A stretch of DNA of 64,000 nucleotides from an uncultured Lachnospiraceae bacterium (lineage in GTDB: Bacteria > Bacillota > Clostridia > Lachnospirales > Lachnospiraceae), in the NCBI GenBank assembly GCA_900315735.1, contig ONAD01000003.1, positions 1 to 64,000 on the forward strand, given 5' to 3'. The notes below the pieces were generated by a model, which saw nothing but the letters and a program-made list of their open reading frames with translations, searched no databases and was not told the origin of the DNA. Both the position numbers and the translations under genes were made by a program. Below, one piece after another: positions 25,583-35,016 of this stretch (position 1 is the first letter of the stretch; each line of letters starts with the position of its first letter).

Positions 25583-26443
25583 ATGAATTTTTTGAATAAA
25601 ATGGAGCGTAAAATTGGGAAATATGCCATCCCGAATCTGATGATTTATCTGATTGCAGCATATTGTATCGGATTTGTGATTAATGCAGTACAGCCGTCTT
25701 TTTTGCTGATGCTGACCTTAAGTCCGTACCATATTCTGCATGGACAGGTATGGAGACTGATTACCTGGATTCTGATGCCCACAGACACCAGAGTATTTTC
25801 ACTGCTGATTATGGCACTTCTTTATTATCAGCTGGGTTCAGCACTGGAACGAAGCTGGGGCACCTTCCGCTTTAATGTTTATATTTTTGGCGGAATGTTA
25901 TTTACTGTAATCGGAGCATTCATTTTATATGGAATATATGCAGCAACCGGAAACGGAAGCTTAGAAACAATTTCACTGATTTCAAGCCTTACTTTCTCTA
26001 CGAATTATATCAATCTGACCATATTCCTTGCCTTTGCGGTCATGTATCCGGAAATGCAGATTTTACTGTTCTTTATCATTCCGGTAAAAATGAAGTGGAT
26101 GGCAGTGGTATATGCGGTACTGATTGCAATTAATCTGATTTTAACCAGCTGGGGCGGCAGAATTGCTATCATTATGTCCATCTTAAACTTCCTGATTTTC
26201 TTCCTGTCTACCAGAAATTACAGAAGGGTATCACCGAAGGAAATTCACCGGAAAAGAGCATTTAAGGCTCAGATGCGGGAGCCAAGAAGAGGCAGCATGG
26301 TGACAAAGCATAAATGTGCAGTCTGCGGAAGAACCGAACTGGATGATCCAAATCTGGAATTCCGTTTCTGCTCAAAATGCGATGGCAATTATGAATACTG
26401 CCAGGATCATCTGTTTACCCATCAGCATATCAAGCACAGCTAG
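25583..26443 (+). CDS. Rhomboid-like membrane protein with zinc-binding tail, catalytic residues apparently missing
   Basis: A 286-residue protein starting at ATG 25583 (GAGGTG before it). About six membrane segments fill residues 17-215. HGQVWRLITWILMP and LGSALERSWGTFRFNVYIFGG match the rhomboid L1 loop and TM2/TM3 region. Where active rhomboids have GxSG this one reads FSTNYINL, and where they have the catalytic His before GG it reads TSWGGR, so protease activity is unlikely. The cytoplasmic tail (about 240-286) has CAVCG, CSKC, YCQDH and HQHIKH, a probable zinc ribbon. It could be a pseudoprotease or Derlin-like binder. Confidence 0.7.
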   Translation: MNFLNKMERKIGKYAIPNLMIYLIAAYCIGFVINAVQPSFLLMLTLSPYHILHGQVWRLITWILMPTDTRVFSLLIMALLYYQLGSALERSWGTFRFNVYIFGGMLFTVIGAFILYGIYAATGNGSLETISLISSLTFSTNYINLTIFLAFAVMYPEMQILLFFIIPVKMKWMAVVYAVLIAINLILTSWGGRIAIIMSILNFLIFFLSTRNYRRVSPKEIHRKRAFKAQMREPRRGSMVTKHKCAVCGRTELDDPNLEFRFCSKCDGNYEYCQDHLFTHQHIKHS

Positions 26444-26530
26444 GAAAAAAGTACAGCCGAGTAATGGAAATGCAGTGGAACAAAGAAAGCGTGACCGGGC
26501 AACATTTTGACGGAACTCCAAAAATCGTTA

Positions 26531-26559
26531 TTGATTTAGCGGGCGTTTGACTTTATAAT
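26531..26559 (+). promoter_or_regulatory. Promoter for glnS
   Basis: TTGATT (26531-26536), 17-bp spacer, TATAAT (26554-26559), about 40 bp before the start codon. No T-box leader fits in that space. Confidence 0.7.
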
Positions 26560-26599
26560 AGATATATTAGCGAAGAAACGAACCCAGGAGGAAGACAAA

Positions 26600-28270
26600 A
26601 TGGAAAACGAAGCTGTCTCCAAGAATTTTATTGAGCAGATTATCGACAAAGATTTAGCAGAAGGACATTGCAAAACGGTGCATACCAGATTTCCACCGGA
26701 ACCAAATGGCTATTTGCATATCGGACATGCCAAATCTATTCTTTTAAATTATGGACTTGCACAGGAATATAACGGTTTATTTAATATGCGTTTTGACGAT
26801 ACCAATCCGACCAAAGAGCGAAGCGAATTCGTAGAGTCAATCAAAGAGGATATTAAATGGCTGGGTGCTGATTGGGGTGACAGACTGTTTTTTGCATCCA
26901 ATTATTTTGACCAGATGTATGAAGCAGCTGTAAAACTGATTAAGAAGGGCAAAGCGTATGTTTCTGACTTAAGTGCAGAAGAGATGCGTGAGTACCGCGG
27001 AACCTTAAAGGAGCCGGGAAAAGAAGACCCATCAGCCGGAAGAAGTGTAGAAGAGAACTTAGAACTGTTTGAAGCAATGAAAGATGGCAAGTATGCAGAC
27101 GGTGAGAAAGTATTGCGTGCCAGAATTGACATGGCTTCTCCAAATATGAATATGCGTGACCCGGTTATTTATCGTGTAGCACATATGACACATCAGAATA
27201 CCGGAGATAAATGGTGCATTTATCCGATGTATGATTTCGCTCATCCAATCGAGGATGCAATCGAAGGAATTACACATTCTATCTGTACACTGGAATTCGA
27301 AGACCACAGACCTTTATATGACTGGGTTGTCCGTGAGTTGGAGTATGAGAATCCACCAAAGCAGATTGAGTTTGCAAAATTATATCTTACCAATGTGGTA
27401 ACCGGTAAGCGTTATATTAAGAAACTGGTAGAAGAACACATTGTAGATGGATGGGATGACCCGCGTCTGGTATCCATTGCCGCTTTGAGAAGAAGAGGCT
27501 TTACACCGGAGTCTATTAAGATGTTCGTAGAGCTGTGCGGCGTTTCCAAGGCAAACAGTTCGGTAGATTATGCAATGTTAGAATATTGTATCCGTGAGGA
27601 TTTGAAATTAAAACGTTCCCGCGTGATGGCAGTATTAGATCCGATTAGGGTTATCATTGATAATTATCCGGAAGACCAGATTGAATACTTTGATGTAGTC
27701 AATAATATGGAAAATGAAGCACTTGGCAGCCGTAAAGTTCCGTTTGCAAGAGAGCTTTATATTGACAGAGAAGACTTTATGGAAGAGCCACCGAGAAAAT
27801 ATTTCCGTATGTTCCCGGGCAATGAAGTACGTCTGATGCATGCATATTTTGTGAAATGTAACAGCTTTGTAAAGGACGAAAACGGAAAAGTGACAGAGAT
27901 TCACTGTACCTATGACCCGGAATCCAGAGGCGGAAACAGCCCGGATGGAAGAAAGGTAAAGGGAACCATTCACTGGGTAGCAGCACCAACTGCAGTGAAA
28001 GCAGAAGTAAGATTATATGAGAATATTGTGGATGAAGAGTTAGGCGTATATAACGAAGACGGAAGCTTAAACTTAAATCCGAATTCTCTTAACGTATTAA
28101 AAGAGTGCTATGTAGAACCAAGCCTTGCAGATGCGAAAGGATATGACAGTTTCCAGTTCGTAAGACAGGGATACTTCTGCGTAGATGCGAAAGATTCAAA
28201 AGAAGATGCGCTGGTATTTAACCGCATCGTTTCACTAAAGAGTTCTTATAAACTGCCGGCTCAGCAGTAG
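26600..28270 (+). CDS. glnS: Glutaminyl-tRNA synthetase
   Basis: A 556-residue class I aminoacyl-tRNA synthetase that charges tRNA-Gln. The HIGH motif is in [15 protein letters not shown] (residues 31-45). The family blocks [29 protein letters not shown] and [20 protein letters not shown] follow in order, and the C-terminal anticodon-binding beta-barrels are present. Where Escherichia coli GlnRS has its KMSKS equivalent (VMSKR) this protein reads VTGKR, a notable change. AGGAGGAAG lies before the ATG. Bacterial GlnRS and GluRS share the core, but the GlnRS-type C-terminus and length support the call. Confidence 0.9.
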   Translation: MENEAVSKNFIEQIIDKDLAEGHCKTVHTRFPPEPNGYLHIGHAKSILLNYGLAQEYNGLFNMRFDDTNPTKERSEFVESIKEDIKWLGADWGDRLFFASNYFDQMYEAAVKLIKKGKAYVSDLSAEEMREYRGTLKEPGKEDPSAGRSVEENLELFEAMKDGKYADGEKVLRARIDMASPNMNMRDPVIYRVAHMTHQNTGDKWCIYPMYDFAHPIEDAIEGITHSICTLEFEDHRPLYDWVVRELEYENPPKQIEFAKLYLTNVVTGKRYIKKLVEEHIVDGWDDPRLVSIAALRRRGFTPESIKMFVELCGVSKANSSVDYAMLEYCIREDLKLKRSRVMAVLDPIRVIIDNYPEDQIEYFDVVNNMENEALGSRKVPFARELYIDREDFMEEPPRKYFRMFPGNEVRLMHAYFVKCNSFVKDENGKVTEIHCTYDPESRGGNSPDGRKVKGTIHWVAAPTAVKAEVRLYENIVDEELGVYNEDGSLNLNPNSLNVLKECYVEPSLADAKGYDSFQFVRQGYFCVDAKDSKEDALVFNRIVSLKSSYKLPAQQ

Positions 28271-28285
28271 AGCGGAGGAATAGAC

Positions 28286-29137
28286 ATGAATTTATTTGCT
28301 GGATTGGAAAAATTCGGAATAAAGGCAACAGACAGTACAGATCTTTATGCCGATGAGAAAGCATCAGAAACGAAAACAAAAGAAAAAGTAGAAACAGCCG
28401 TAGTGCAGCCAAAGGAAGAGGATTTCCTTTTAGATAAGACCGTGCGCTGCCCGGTATGTGATAAAGAATTTAAGACAAAAATGGTAAAAGCCGGTAAAGT
28501 TAAGCGATTAGAGCCGGATGCAGATTTAAGACCAAGACAGCAGTATGTGGATTCTCTGAAATATGATGTGGCATCCTGCCCGAATTGCGGATACACTTCA
28601 CTGAATCGTTATTTTGAGCATATTACCATGGGTCAGATTAAATTAATCAAAGACCAGATTTGCCTGAATTTCCATGCACAGGCACCATCTACCGATGCAA
28701 CATGGGATTATGATAAGGCGATTGAAATGCATAAGTTATCTCTGTTTAATGCAATGGTAAAGAAAGCAAGAACCAGTGAAAAGGCATATAACTGTCTGAT
28801 TCTTGCATGGCTGCTTCGTACCAAGGCAGAAGAGTTAGAGACTGCCGGTAAAAAGGAAGAGGCAGCAGCCTGCAGACAGGAGGAGGAATCCTTCTACAAA
28901 GAAGCTTATGATGGTATGATGAAGGCAGTAAGTACTGAAATGTTCCCAATCTGTGGAATGGACCAGAGTACCATGGATTATCTTCTTGCAAATATGGCAT
29001 TCCATTATAAGCAGTATGATATAACATCAAAATGCTTAAGCCGTGTTTTGAGTTCTGCCAGTGCAAACCGCAAGATTAAGGATAAATCCTTAGAATTAAA
29101 AGAAGTTATTTTAAAAGAGCTTAAGAAAAATCGATAG
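28286..29137 (+). CDS. DUF2225 family protein
   Basis: A 283-residue cytoplasmic protein. Residues 54-100 hold a zinc-ribbon-like pair, CPVCDKEF and CPNCGYTS, typical of DUF2225. The remainder is helical and tetratricopeptide-like (AYNCLILAWLLRTKAEELETAG, MDYLLANMAFHYKQYDITSKC). The function of the family is not established. Its start is 15 bases after glnS with GGAGGAA before it, so the two are probably co-transcribed; the next gene begins 12 bases after its end. Confidence 0.8.
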   Translation: MNLFAGLEKFGIKATDSTDLYADEKASETKTKEKVETAVVQPKEEDFLLDKTVRCPVCDKEFKTKMVKAGKVKRLEPDADLRPRQQYVDSLKYDVASCPNCGYTSLNRYFEHITMGQIKLIKDQICLNFHAQAPSTDATWDYDKAIEMHKLSLFNAMVKKARTSEKAYNCLILAWLLRTKAEELETAGKKEEAAACRQEEESFYKEAYDGMMKAVSTEMFPICGMDQSTMDYLLANMAFHYKQYDITSKCLSRVLSSASANRKIKDKSLELKEVILKELKKNR

Positions 29138-29149
29138 GTGGATAGCGGG

Positions 29150-30559
29150 ATGAAGGAATTATGGATTGATTTACAACCGGATTCTCCACGCGCACTTTAT
29201 GAGCAGATTTACGAATATATTCGTAAGGATATAGCAGACGGTAAGATTTCCCCCGGGGAAAAATTACCGTCTACTCGTTTTATGGCAAAAAATCTGCAAA
29301 TCAGCAGGAGTACCGTGGAACTGGCATATGAGCAGCTTACGGCAGAGGGTTATATTGAACCGAAACCCTGTGCCGGATATTTTGTCTGTGATATCAGTAT
29401 GCTGTATCAGCTGAGCCGTGGACAGGAAAAGTCAGAAGAAGGAAGACTCATGGAGCGGCAGAAGAAGCAGTATGAAATCAGCTTTTCGCCTTATGAGATT
29501 GACCGGAAACATTTTCCCTATGGAATATGGTATCGGATGCACAAGAGCGTTGTGCCGGAGGACAATCCGGATTTACTGCTTTCCGGAAATCCAAAAGGAG
29601 AATTAAATCTTCGAGCGGCAATCAGCCGCTATCTCTATCAGGCGAGAGGGGTAGTCTGTGATGAAAAACAGATTCTTCTTGGAGCAGGTAATGAGTACCT
29701 TTTGCTGCTGTTAGCCCAGATTATGGGAAGAGATAAGAAAGTAGCAATGGAGAATTATACTTATTTGCAGGCATATTATACGTTCTGTAATATGGGATAC
29801 CGGGTGCTGGCAGATGAAATTGATGAAGATGGAATCTGCATGGAGGCTATTCGGAAAGAAAATCCGGACATGGTTTATGTCATGCCATCCCATCAGTTCC
29901 CGCTGGGAAATGTAATGCCGTTACGAAGACGATTAGAGCTGCTGCAGTGGGCGTCCGAAGGAGAAGGTCGGTATATCATAGAGGATGACCACGACAGTGA
30001 GTTCCGTTATAAAGGAAAGCCGATTCCTGCTTTATGGGGAAATGATACCGGGGAGCATGTGATTTACATTGGAACTTTTTCGAAGAGTATTGCACCTTCT
30101 CTTCGAATCAGCTTTATGGTACTGCCACATTCTCTGATGGAGCGGTATCACAGCACCTGTGGTTTCTATGCCTGCACGGTGCCGCGGAACAGCCAGGAAG
30201 TATTGTGCCATTTTATGGAAGAAGGGCATTTTGAACGGCACCTCAATCGGATGCGTAATAACTATAAGAATAAACATGATACTTTTATGCGGCTTCTGAA
30301 GAGGGAAAACTGGATTCAACGCATCTATGGTGATAATGCAGGACTGCATGTATTGGTGGAACTGGATACGAAGTGGAAGGAAGAAGAAGTGGTGGAACAG
30401 GCGAGAGAGAGGCATATTGAAATTCATGGACTGGGTGAATATGTGATTCAAAAGCCAAAGGAAAAGAAAGTTCCGACACTGGTATTAGGATATGGCAATC
30501 TGACAGAAGAAGAAATGGAGCAGGGTCTTGCTGTATTAAGAGGGATTCTGGATAAGTAA
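29150..30559 (+). CDS. MocR/PdxR-type regulator (GntR DNA-binding plus aminotransferase-like domain)
   Basis: A 469-residue fusion. Residues 1-75 are a GntR winged helix (LYEQIYEYIRKDIADGKISPGEKLPSTR). Residues from about 120 are a fold-type I aminotransferase, with the PLP-binding Lys in IGTFSKSIAPSLR near residue 314. MocR proteins use PLP and an amino compound as effectors, for example in vitamin B6 or GABA metabolism; no such target genes are nearby. I chose ATG 29150 with AGGTGG 8 bases upstream; a GTG at 29138 is also in frame. Confidence 0.87.
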   Translation: MKELWIDLQPDSPRALYEQIYEYIRKDIADGKISPGEKLPSTRFMAKNLQISRSTVELAYEQLTAEGYIEPKPCAGYFVCDISMLYQLSRGQEKSEEGRLMERQKKQYEISFSPYEIDRKHFPYGIWYRMHKSVVPEDNPDLLLSGNPKGELNLRAAISRYLYQARGVVCDEKQILLGAGNEYLLLLLAQIMGRDKKVAMENYTYLQAYYTFCNMGYRVLADEIDEDGICMEAIRKENPDMVYVMPSHQFPLGNVMPLRRRLELLQWASEGEGRYIIEDDHDSEFRYKGKPIPALWGNDTGEHVIYIGTFSKSIAPSLRISFMVLPHSLMERYHSTCGFYACTVPRNSQEVLCHFMEEGHFERHLNRMRNNYKNKHDTFMRLLKRENWIQRIYGDNAGLHVLVELDTKWKEEEVVEQARERHIEIHGLGEYVIQKPKEKKVPTLVLGYGNLTEEEMEQGLAVLRGILDK

Positions 30560-30594
30560 CTACGAGAAACACGCTTTGCGAGTTTCTCGTAGTT
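30558..30594. terminator. Hairpin between the MocR gene and argG (convergent)
   Basis: AACTACGAGAAAC (30558-30570) pairs with GTTTCTCGTAGTT (30582-30594), a perfect 13-bp stem overlapping the stop codon of the MocR gene. The following T-run is poor (TATGTT), so termination strength is uncertain. Confidence 0.6.
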
Positions 30595-30608
30595 TATGTT
30601 AGAAAATA

Positions 30609-31835
30609 CTATTTCTGGTTATTTTTCTCTAATTCCTGCATTTTCATAGCACGAACTTTTAATGGAAGACCAAACAGTGTGATGAATCCATCTGCATCAT
30701 GGTGATCATAAAGGTCTCCGGTTGTAAAGCTTGCCAGTGACTCGCTGTAGAGAGAGTATGGAGAAGTTGTTCCGGCTTTGATGATGTTTCCTTTGTAGAG
30801 TTTGAATTTTACTTCACCGGTTACATATTCCTGTGTAGACTCAACGAATGCCTGAACTGCTTCACGTAAAGGTGTGAACCATTTTCCTTCGTAAACGATC
30901 TGAGCCATACGGTTGCCCATATCTTTCTTTACGTCCATAGTAGCACGGTCTAATACGAGTTCCTCTAACTGACGATGTGCTTCCATCAGGATAGTTCCGC
31001 CAGGAGTCTCATATACACCACGGGATTTCATACCAACAACACGGTTCTCTACGATATCGATGATACCGATTCCATGTTTGCCGCCTAAACGGTTTAATTC
31101 ACGGATGATATCGGAAACTTTCATTTTCTTTCCGTTGACAGCAGTAGGAACACCTTTTTCAAAGGTCATGGTTACATATTCACCCTCATCCGGAGCTTTT
31201 TCAGGAGATACACCAAGTACTAAAAGGTGGTCATAGTTTGGCTCATTTGCAGGATCCTCTAACTCAAGACCTTCGTGGCTGATGTGCCATAAGTTACGGT
31301 CACGGCTGTAGCTCTGGTCAGTAGAGAATGGAAGATGAATGCCATGTGCTTTACAGTATTCAATTTCGGATTCACGGGAATCCATTTTCCATTTGTCATC
31401 ACGCCAAGGAGCGATGATTTTGATATCGGGAGCAAGCGCTTTGATAGAAAGCTCGAAACGAATCTGGTCGTTTCCTTTACCGGTTGCACCATGGCAGATA
31501 GCAACGGCATTTTCTTTTCTTGCAATTTCAACTAATTTCTTGGCAATACCAGGACGAGCCATAGAAGTTCCCAAGAGATATTTGTTCTCGTATACGGCAT
31601 CAGCCTGAACACAAGGAACAATGTAGTCATCACAGAATTCATCTGTAATATCTTCAATATATAATTTGGTTGCGCCGGATAATTTTGCTCTTTCATCAAG
31701 ACCGTCCAGCTCTTCACCCTGTCCGCAGTCAACGCAGCAGCAGATTACTTCATAATCATAATTTTCTTTTAACCAAGGGATGATAGCGGTTGTATCAAGT
31801 CCACCGGAGTACGCTAAAACAACTTTTTCTTTCAT
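30609..31835 (-). CDS. argG: Argininosuccinate synthase
   Basis: A 408-residue enzyme that joins citrulline and aspartate using ATP in the seventh step of arginine synthesis. The ATP-pyrophosphatase P-loop is [10 protein letters not shown] (residues 7-16); [15 protein letters not shown] near residue 115 and [14 protein letters not shown] near 175 are family signatures. Length is normal. It is transcribed away from argC, from a promoter in the shared control region containing ArgR-like boxes. argH is not in this window. Confidence 0.97.
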   Translation of the reverse strand: MKEKVVLAYSGGLDTTAIIPWLKENYDYEVICCCVDCGQGEELDGLDERAKLSGATKLYIEDITDEFCDDYIVPCVQADAVYENKYLLGTSMARPGIAKKLVEIARKENAVAICHGATGKGNDQIRFELSIKALAPDIKIIAPWRDDKWKMDSRESEIEYCKAHGIHLPFSTDQSYSRDRNLWHISHEGLELEDPANEPNYDHLLVLGVSPEKAPDEGEYVTMTFEKGVPTAVNGKKMKVSDIIRELNRLGGKHGIGIIDIVENRVVGMKSRGVYETPGGTILMEAHRQLEELVLDRATMDVKKDMGNRMAQIVYEGKWFTPLREAVQAFVESTQEYVTGEVKFKLYKGNIIKAGTTSPYSLYSESLASFTTGDLYDHHDADGFITLFGLPLKVRAMKMQELEKNNQK

Positions 31836-31877
31836 AATAATAGGTATCCTTTCTTCAGATGTTTTTTAACTAGGACT

Positions 31878-31906
31878 AATATACAACAAAAAAATTAAAT
31901 ACGCAA
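31878..31906 (-). promoter_or_regulatory. argG promoter
   Basis: On the minus strand: TTGCGT (31906-31901), 17-bp spacer, TATATT (31883-31878). Confidence 0.65.
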
Positions 31907-31913
31907 GCGAAAA

Positions 31914-31975
31914 AATATACATAATATACTCATAAAAATGCATAATTATATACAAAGGGTACATATTTATGTATA
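31914..31975. promoter_or_regulatory. ArgR-like operator cluster upstream of argG
   Basis: Three AT-rich near-palindromes resemble ARG boxes: around 31914-31929 (TATACATAATATACTC), 31939-31954 (TGCATAATTATATACA) and 31960-31975 (TACATATTTATGTATA). They lie just upstream of the argG -35. The repeated form is T-purine/pyrimidine-CAT-A/T core-ATG-TA. ArgR itself is not encoded here, so the assignment is by position and motif shape. Confidence 0.5.
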
Positions 31976-32054
31976 AAAAACGGATAATATATTAATAAAG
32001 AAGTCTCATAGAATAATAAATTAACTGAAAAAGCGTGAAAACAGAAAATAATAC

Positions 32055-32083
32055 TTGCATAATGCATAAAACGAATGTATAAT
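32055..32083 (+). promoter_or_regulatory. argC promoter
   Basis: TTGCAT (32055-32060), 17-bp spacer, TATAAT (32078-32083). Confidence 0.8.
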
Positions 32084-32090
32084 TATGCAC
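32055..32090. promoter_or_regulatory. ArgR-like operator pair covering the argC promoter
   Basis: TTGCATAATGCATAAA (32055-32070) covers the -35 and ATGTATAATTATGCAC (32075-32090) covers the -10. The two are 20 bp apart centre to centre, about two helical turns, as paired ARG boxes often are. Binding there would block RNA polymerase. Confidence 0.6.
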
Positions 32091-32149
32091 TGTAAATGGC
32101 ATATAAATTTCATGTATGCCATAATCTTAAGAAGAAAGAAGATGTAAAA

Positions 32150-33205
32150 ATGATTAAAGCAGGAATTATCGGAGCAACCGGATACGCAGGAGGAGAGCTG
32201 GTAAGAATTCTTATGGGACATCCTTCCGTAGAGATTAAGTGGTATGGTTCCAGAAGTTATATAGATAAGAAGTATGCAGACGTTTACCGTAATATGTTTG
32301 AAATAGTAGAGGATACCTGTCTCGATGATAATATCGAAGAGCTGGCAAAGCAGGTGGATGTTATTTTTACAGCAACACCGCAGGGCTTCCTTGGTTCTGT
32401 ATTAAATGAGAAGATTTTATCCGAGACAAAGGTAATTGACTTAAGTGCAGATTACCGTATCAAAGATGTAGCTACTTATGAAAAGTGGTACAAAATCGAG
32501 CATAAGAGTCCGCAGTTTATCGAAGAAGCTGTTTACGGACTTTGCGAGATTAATCGTGAAAAGGTGAAAAATGCAAGACTGGTAGCCAATCCGGGATGCT
32601 ATACCACCTGTTCCATTTTAACGGCTTATCCGCTGGTAAAAGAGGGACTGATTGATGCCAATACATTAATTGTAGATGCAAAGAGCGGAACTTCCGGTGC
32701 AGGACGTGGCGCTAAGGTCAACAACCTGTTCTGTGAAGTAAATGAAAATATGAAGGCATATGGTGTGGCAACCCACAGACATACACCGGAAATCGAAGAA
32801 CAGTTAGGTTATGCAGCCGGAAAAGAGATTACCATCAGCTTTACACCACATCTTGTTCCGATGAACCGTGGTATCTTAGCAACAGAGTATGCATCACTGG
32901 TAAAGAAAGCAGACGGAAGCTATCCGACCAAAGAAGAGATTCGTGCAGCTTATGAGAAATATTATAAGAACGAGAAATTCGTCAGAGTATTAGAGGATGG
33001 TGTGTGTCCGGAAACCAAATGGGTAGAAGGAAGCAACTACGTAGATGTAAACTTTGTAGTAGATGAGCGTACCGGAAGAGTGATTATGATGGGTGCGCTG
33101 GATAATCTGGTAAAAGGAGCTGCCGGTCAGGCGGTTCAGAATATGAATTTATTATTTGGGTTAAAGGAATCAGAAGGTCTCGAACTGGTACCGATGTTCC
33201 CGTAA
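32150..33205 (+). CDS. argC: N-acetyl-gamma-glutamyl-phosphate reductase
   Basis: A 351-residue enzyme reducing N-acetylglutamyl phosphate with NADPH in arginine synthesis. IGATGYAGGELVR (residues 7-19) is the nucleotide-binding loop, and NPGCYTT near residue 149 holds the active-site Cys. HRHTPEIEEQL carries the conserved His. I chose ATG 32150 (MIKAGIIGATG) because the family starts there; the upstream ATG at 32096 would be only about a dozen bases after the -10. The ribosome binding site is weak (AGAAAGAAG). It is the first gene of the arg operon. Confidence 0.95.
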   Translation: MIKAGIIGATGYAGGELVRILMGHPSVEIKWYGSRSYIDKKYADVYRNMFEIVEDTCLDDNIEELAKQVDVIFTATPQGFLGSVLNEKILSETKVIDLSADYRIKDVATYEKWYKIEHKSPQFIEEAVYGLCEINREKVKNARLVANPGCYTTCSILTAYPLVKEGLIDANTLIVDAKSGTSGAGRGAKVNNLFCEVNENMKAYGVATHRHTPEIEEQLGYAAGKEITISFTPHLVPMNRGILATEYASLVKKADGSYPTKEEIRAAYEKYYKNEKFVRVLEDGVCPETKWVEGSNYVDVNFVVDERTGRVIMMGALDNLVKGAAGQAVQNMNLLFGLKESEGLELVPMFP

Positions 33206-33217
33206 GCAGGAGAGAAT

Positions 33218-33679
33218 ATGGCAGAAGCTACATATATATTAAGAACAATGAAAGAAGACGATTTTAACGAAGTCCATGCACTCTGGATGAGCATTCATGG
33301 ATTTGGCATCCGGAGCATTGATGATTCGGAAGAAAATGTGAAGCGTTTCATCCGAAGAAATCCGGACACCAGTATCGTAGCCTGTATGGATGGGAAAATC
33401 GTAGGAGCCATTCTTTGCGGACAGGATGGAAGAAGAGGATGCTTTTATCATGTATGCGTCCATGAGGATTACCGGAAACATGGCATTGGAAAAGCAATGG
33501 CAATGATGGCAATGGAAGCATTGAAAAAAGAAGGTATCAATAAAGTGAATCTTGTGGCATTTACCAGCAATGAACTGGGCAATGGATTCTGGAAGAATAT
33601 GGGCTGGACATTCCGAAAGGATATGAATTATTATGAATTTGATTTGAATCCGGAAAATGTAACTGTATTTAATCCATAA
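33218..33679 (+). CDS. GNAT-family N-acetyltransferase inside the arg operon
   Basis: A 153-residue GNAT acetyltransferase, 12 bases after argC and 63 bases before argJ. The acetyl-CoA pyrophosphate loop is VHEDYRKHGIGKAMA (about residues 85-99), preceded by the beta-strand FYHVCV. The C-terminal strand follows in NKVNLVAFTSNELGNGFWKNMGWTFR. Its place between argC and argJ suggests a link to N-acetylglutamate production. It could be a stand-alone short N-acetylglutamate synthase, but GNAT proteins vary greatly in substrate and sequence alone cannot prove this. AGGAGAGA precedes the ATG. Confidence 0.85.
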   Translation: MAEATYILRTMKEDDFNEVHALWMSIHGFGIRSIDDSEENVKRFIRRNPDTSIVACMDGKIVGAILCGQDGRRGCFYHVCVHEDYRKHGIGKAMAMMAMEALKKEGINKVNLVAFTSNELGNGFWKNMGWTFRKDMNYYEFDLNPENVTVFNP

Positions 33680-33742
33680 ATAGATGAAACAGACAGACAT
33701 TTTTAGATAAGAGGCAGAGGAAAGCAGGACAGGAGGCATATT

Positions 33743-34966
33743 ATGAAAAAGGTAGAAGGCGGTGTTACCGCAGCAGAAGGTTTTCAGGCTGCATCCACAG
33801 CAGCAGGTATTAAGTATAAAGACAGAACAGATATGGCAATGATTTATTCCACAGAGCCATGTGCAGTTGCTGGAACATTTACCACGAATGTCGTAAAGGC
33901 AGCTCCGGTAAAATGGGATAAGGACATTGTAAAAAACAGTGCATTTGCACAGGCAGTAGTAGTAAATGCCGGAATCGCCAATGCATGTACCGGAACAGAA
34001 GGCTTAGGATATTGTAAAGATACCGCAAAGAAGACTTCTGAGTTACTGGATATCCCGGAGGATGCAGTTCTTGTGGCATCAACAGGAGTCATTGGAAAAC
34101 AGCTTCCGATTGACCGTATCTGCGCCGGCGTGGAACAGATGAGCAAAAAATTAAGTGGTGATTTAACTAGCGGGCATAATGCGGCACTTGCTATTATGAC
34201 AACAGATACCCATGAGAAAGAGGCGGCAGTGGAGGTTGAGCTTTCCGGTAAGAAGGTTACCATCGGCGGAATGTGTAAAGGTTCCGGCATGATTCATCCA
34301 AATATGTGTACCATGTTAAGCTTTATTACAACAGATGCAGCAATTTCAAAAGAAATGTTACAGGAAGCACTGAGCAGTACCGTAACAGATACCTATAATA
34401 TGATTTCCGTAGATGGAGATACATCCACCAACGATACCTGTCTGGTACTGGCAAATGGTCTGGCGGGCAATGAGAAAATCACAGAGAAGAATGAAGATTA
34501 CGAAACATTCTGCGAAGCACTTTATTATGTCAATGAAGCACTGGCTAAGATGATGGCAGGAGATGGCGAAGGTGCAACTGCTTTATTTGAAGTAAAAGTA
34601 GTGCATGCGGCATCCAAAGAAGATGCGGTTATTTTAAGTAAATCCGTAGTAACATCAAGCCTTACCAAGGCTGCAATCTTTGGACATGATGCTAACTGGG
34701 GACGAATCCTCTGTGCGTTGGGTTATTCTGGCGTGGAATTTGATCCGGAGCAGGTTGACCTTTACTTTGAAAGTGCAGCCGGCAAGCTGATGATTATCAA
34801 AGATGGTGTTGCCGTAGATTATTCCGAGGAAGAGGCAACTAAGATTTTATCAGAAAAAGAAGTAACAGCTATTGCGGATATGAAGATGGGCGAAGCCTGT
34901 GCAACAGCATGGGGCTGTGATTTGACCTATGATTATATTAAAATAAATGCAGATTATCGTTCTTAA
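33743..34966 (+). CDS. argJ: Ornithine acetyltransferase / N-acetylglutamate synthase
   Basis: A 407-residue ArgJ. The enzyme moves acetyl from N-acetylornithine to glutamate, recycling the acetyl group; some ArgJ proteins also use acetyl-CoA. The self-cleavage site is in [10 protein letters not shown] near residue 155, where the Thr becomes the N-terminal nucleophile of the beta chain. [19 protein letters not shown] is a further family block. AGGAGG lies before the ATG. Length is normal and the frame intact. Confidence 0.95.
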   Translation: MKKVEGGVTAAEGFQAASTAAGIKYKDRTDMAMIYSTEPCAVAGTFTTNVVKAAPVKWDKDIVKNSAFAQAVVVNAGIANACTGTEGLGYCKDTAKKTSELLDIPEDAVLVASTGVIGKQLPIDRICAGVEQMSKKLSGDLTSGHNAALAIMTTDTHEKEAAVEVELSGKKVTIGGMCKGSGMIHPNMCTMLSFITTDAAISKEMLQEALSSTVTDTYNMISVDGDTSTNDTCLVLANGLAGNEKITEKNEDYETFCEALYYVNEALAKMMAGDGEGATALFEVKVVHAASKEDAVILSKSVVTSSLTKAAIFGHDANWGRILCALGYSGVEFDPEQVDLYFESAAGKLMIIKDGVAVDYSEEEATKILSEKEVTAIADMKMGEACATAWGCDLTYDYIKINADYRS

Positions 34967-35016
34967 AAAGATTCATCAAAAAAGACTTTTTAAGAAAAGG
35001 AAAGAGGATTGGACAG

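Noticed and set aside
26444-26599. T-box leader for glnS
   Set aside because: The space from promoter to start is about 40 bases and contains no T-box sequence or antiterminator.
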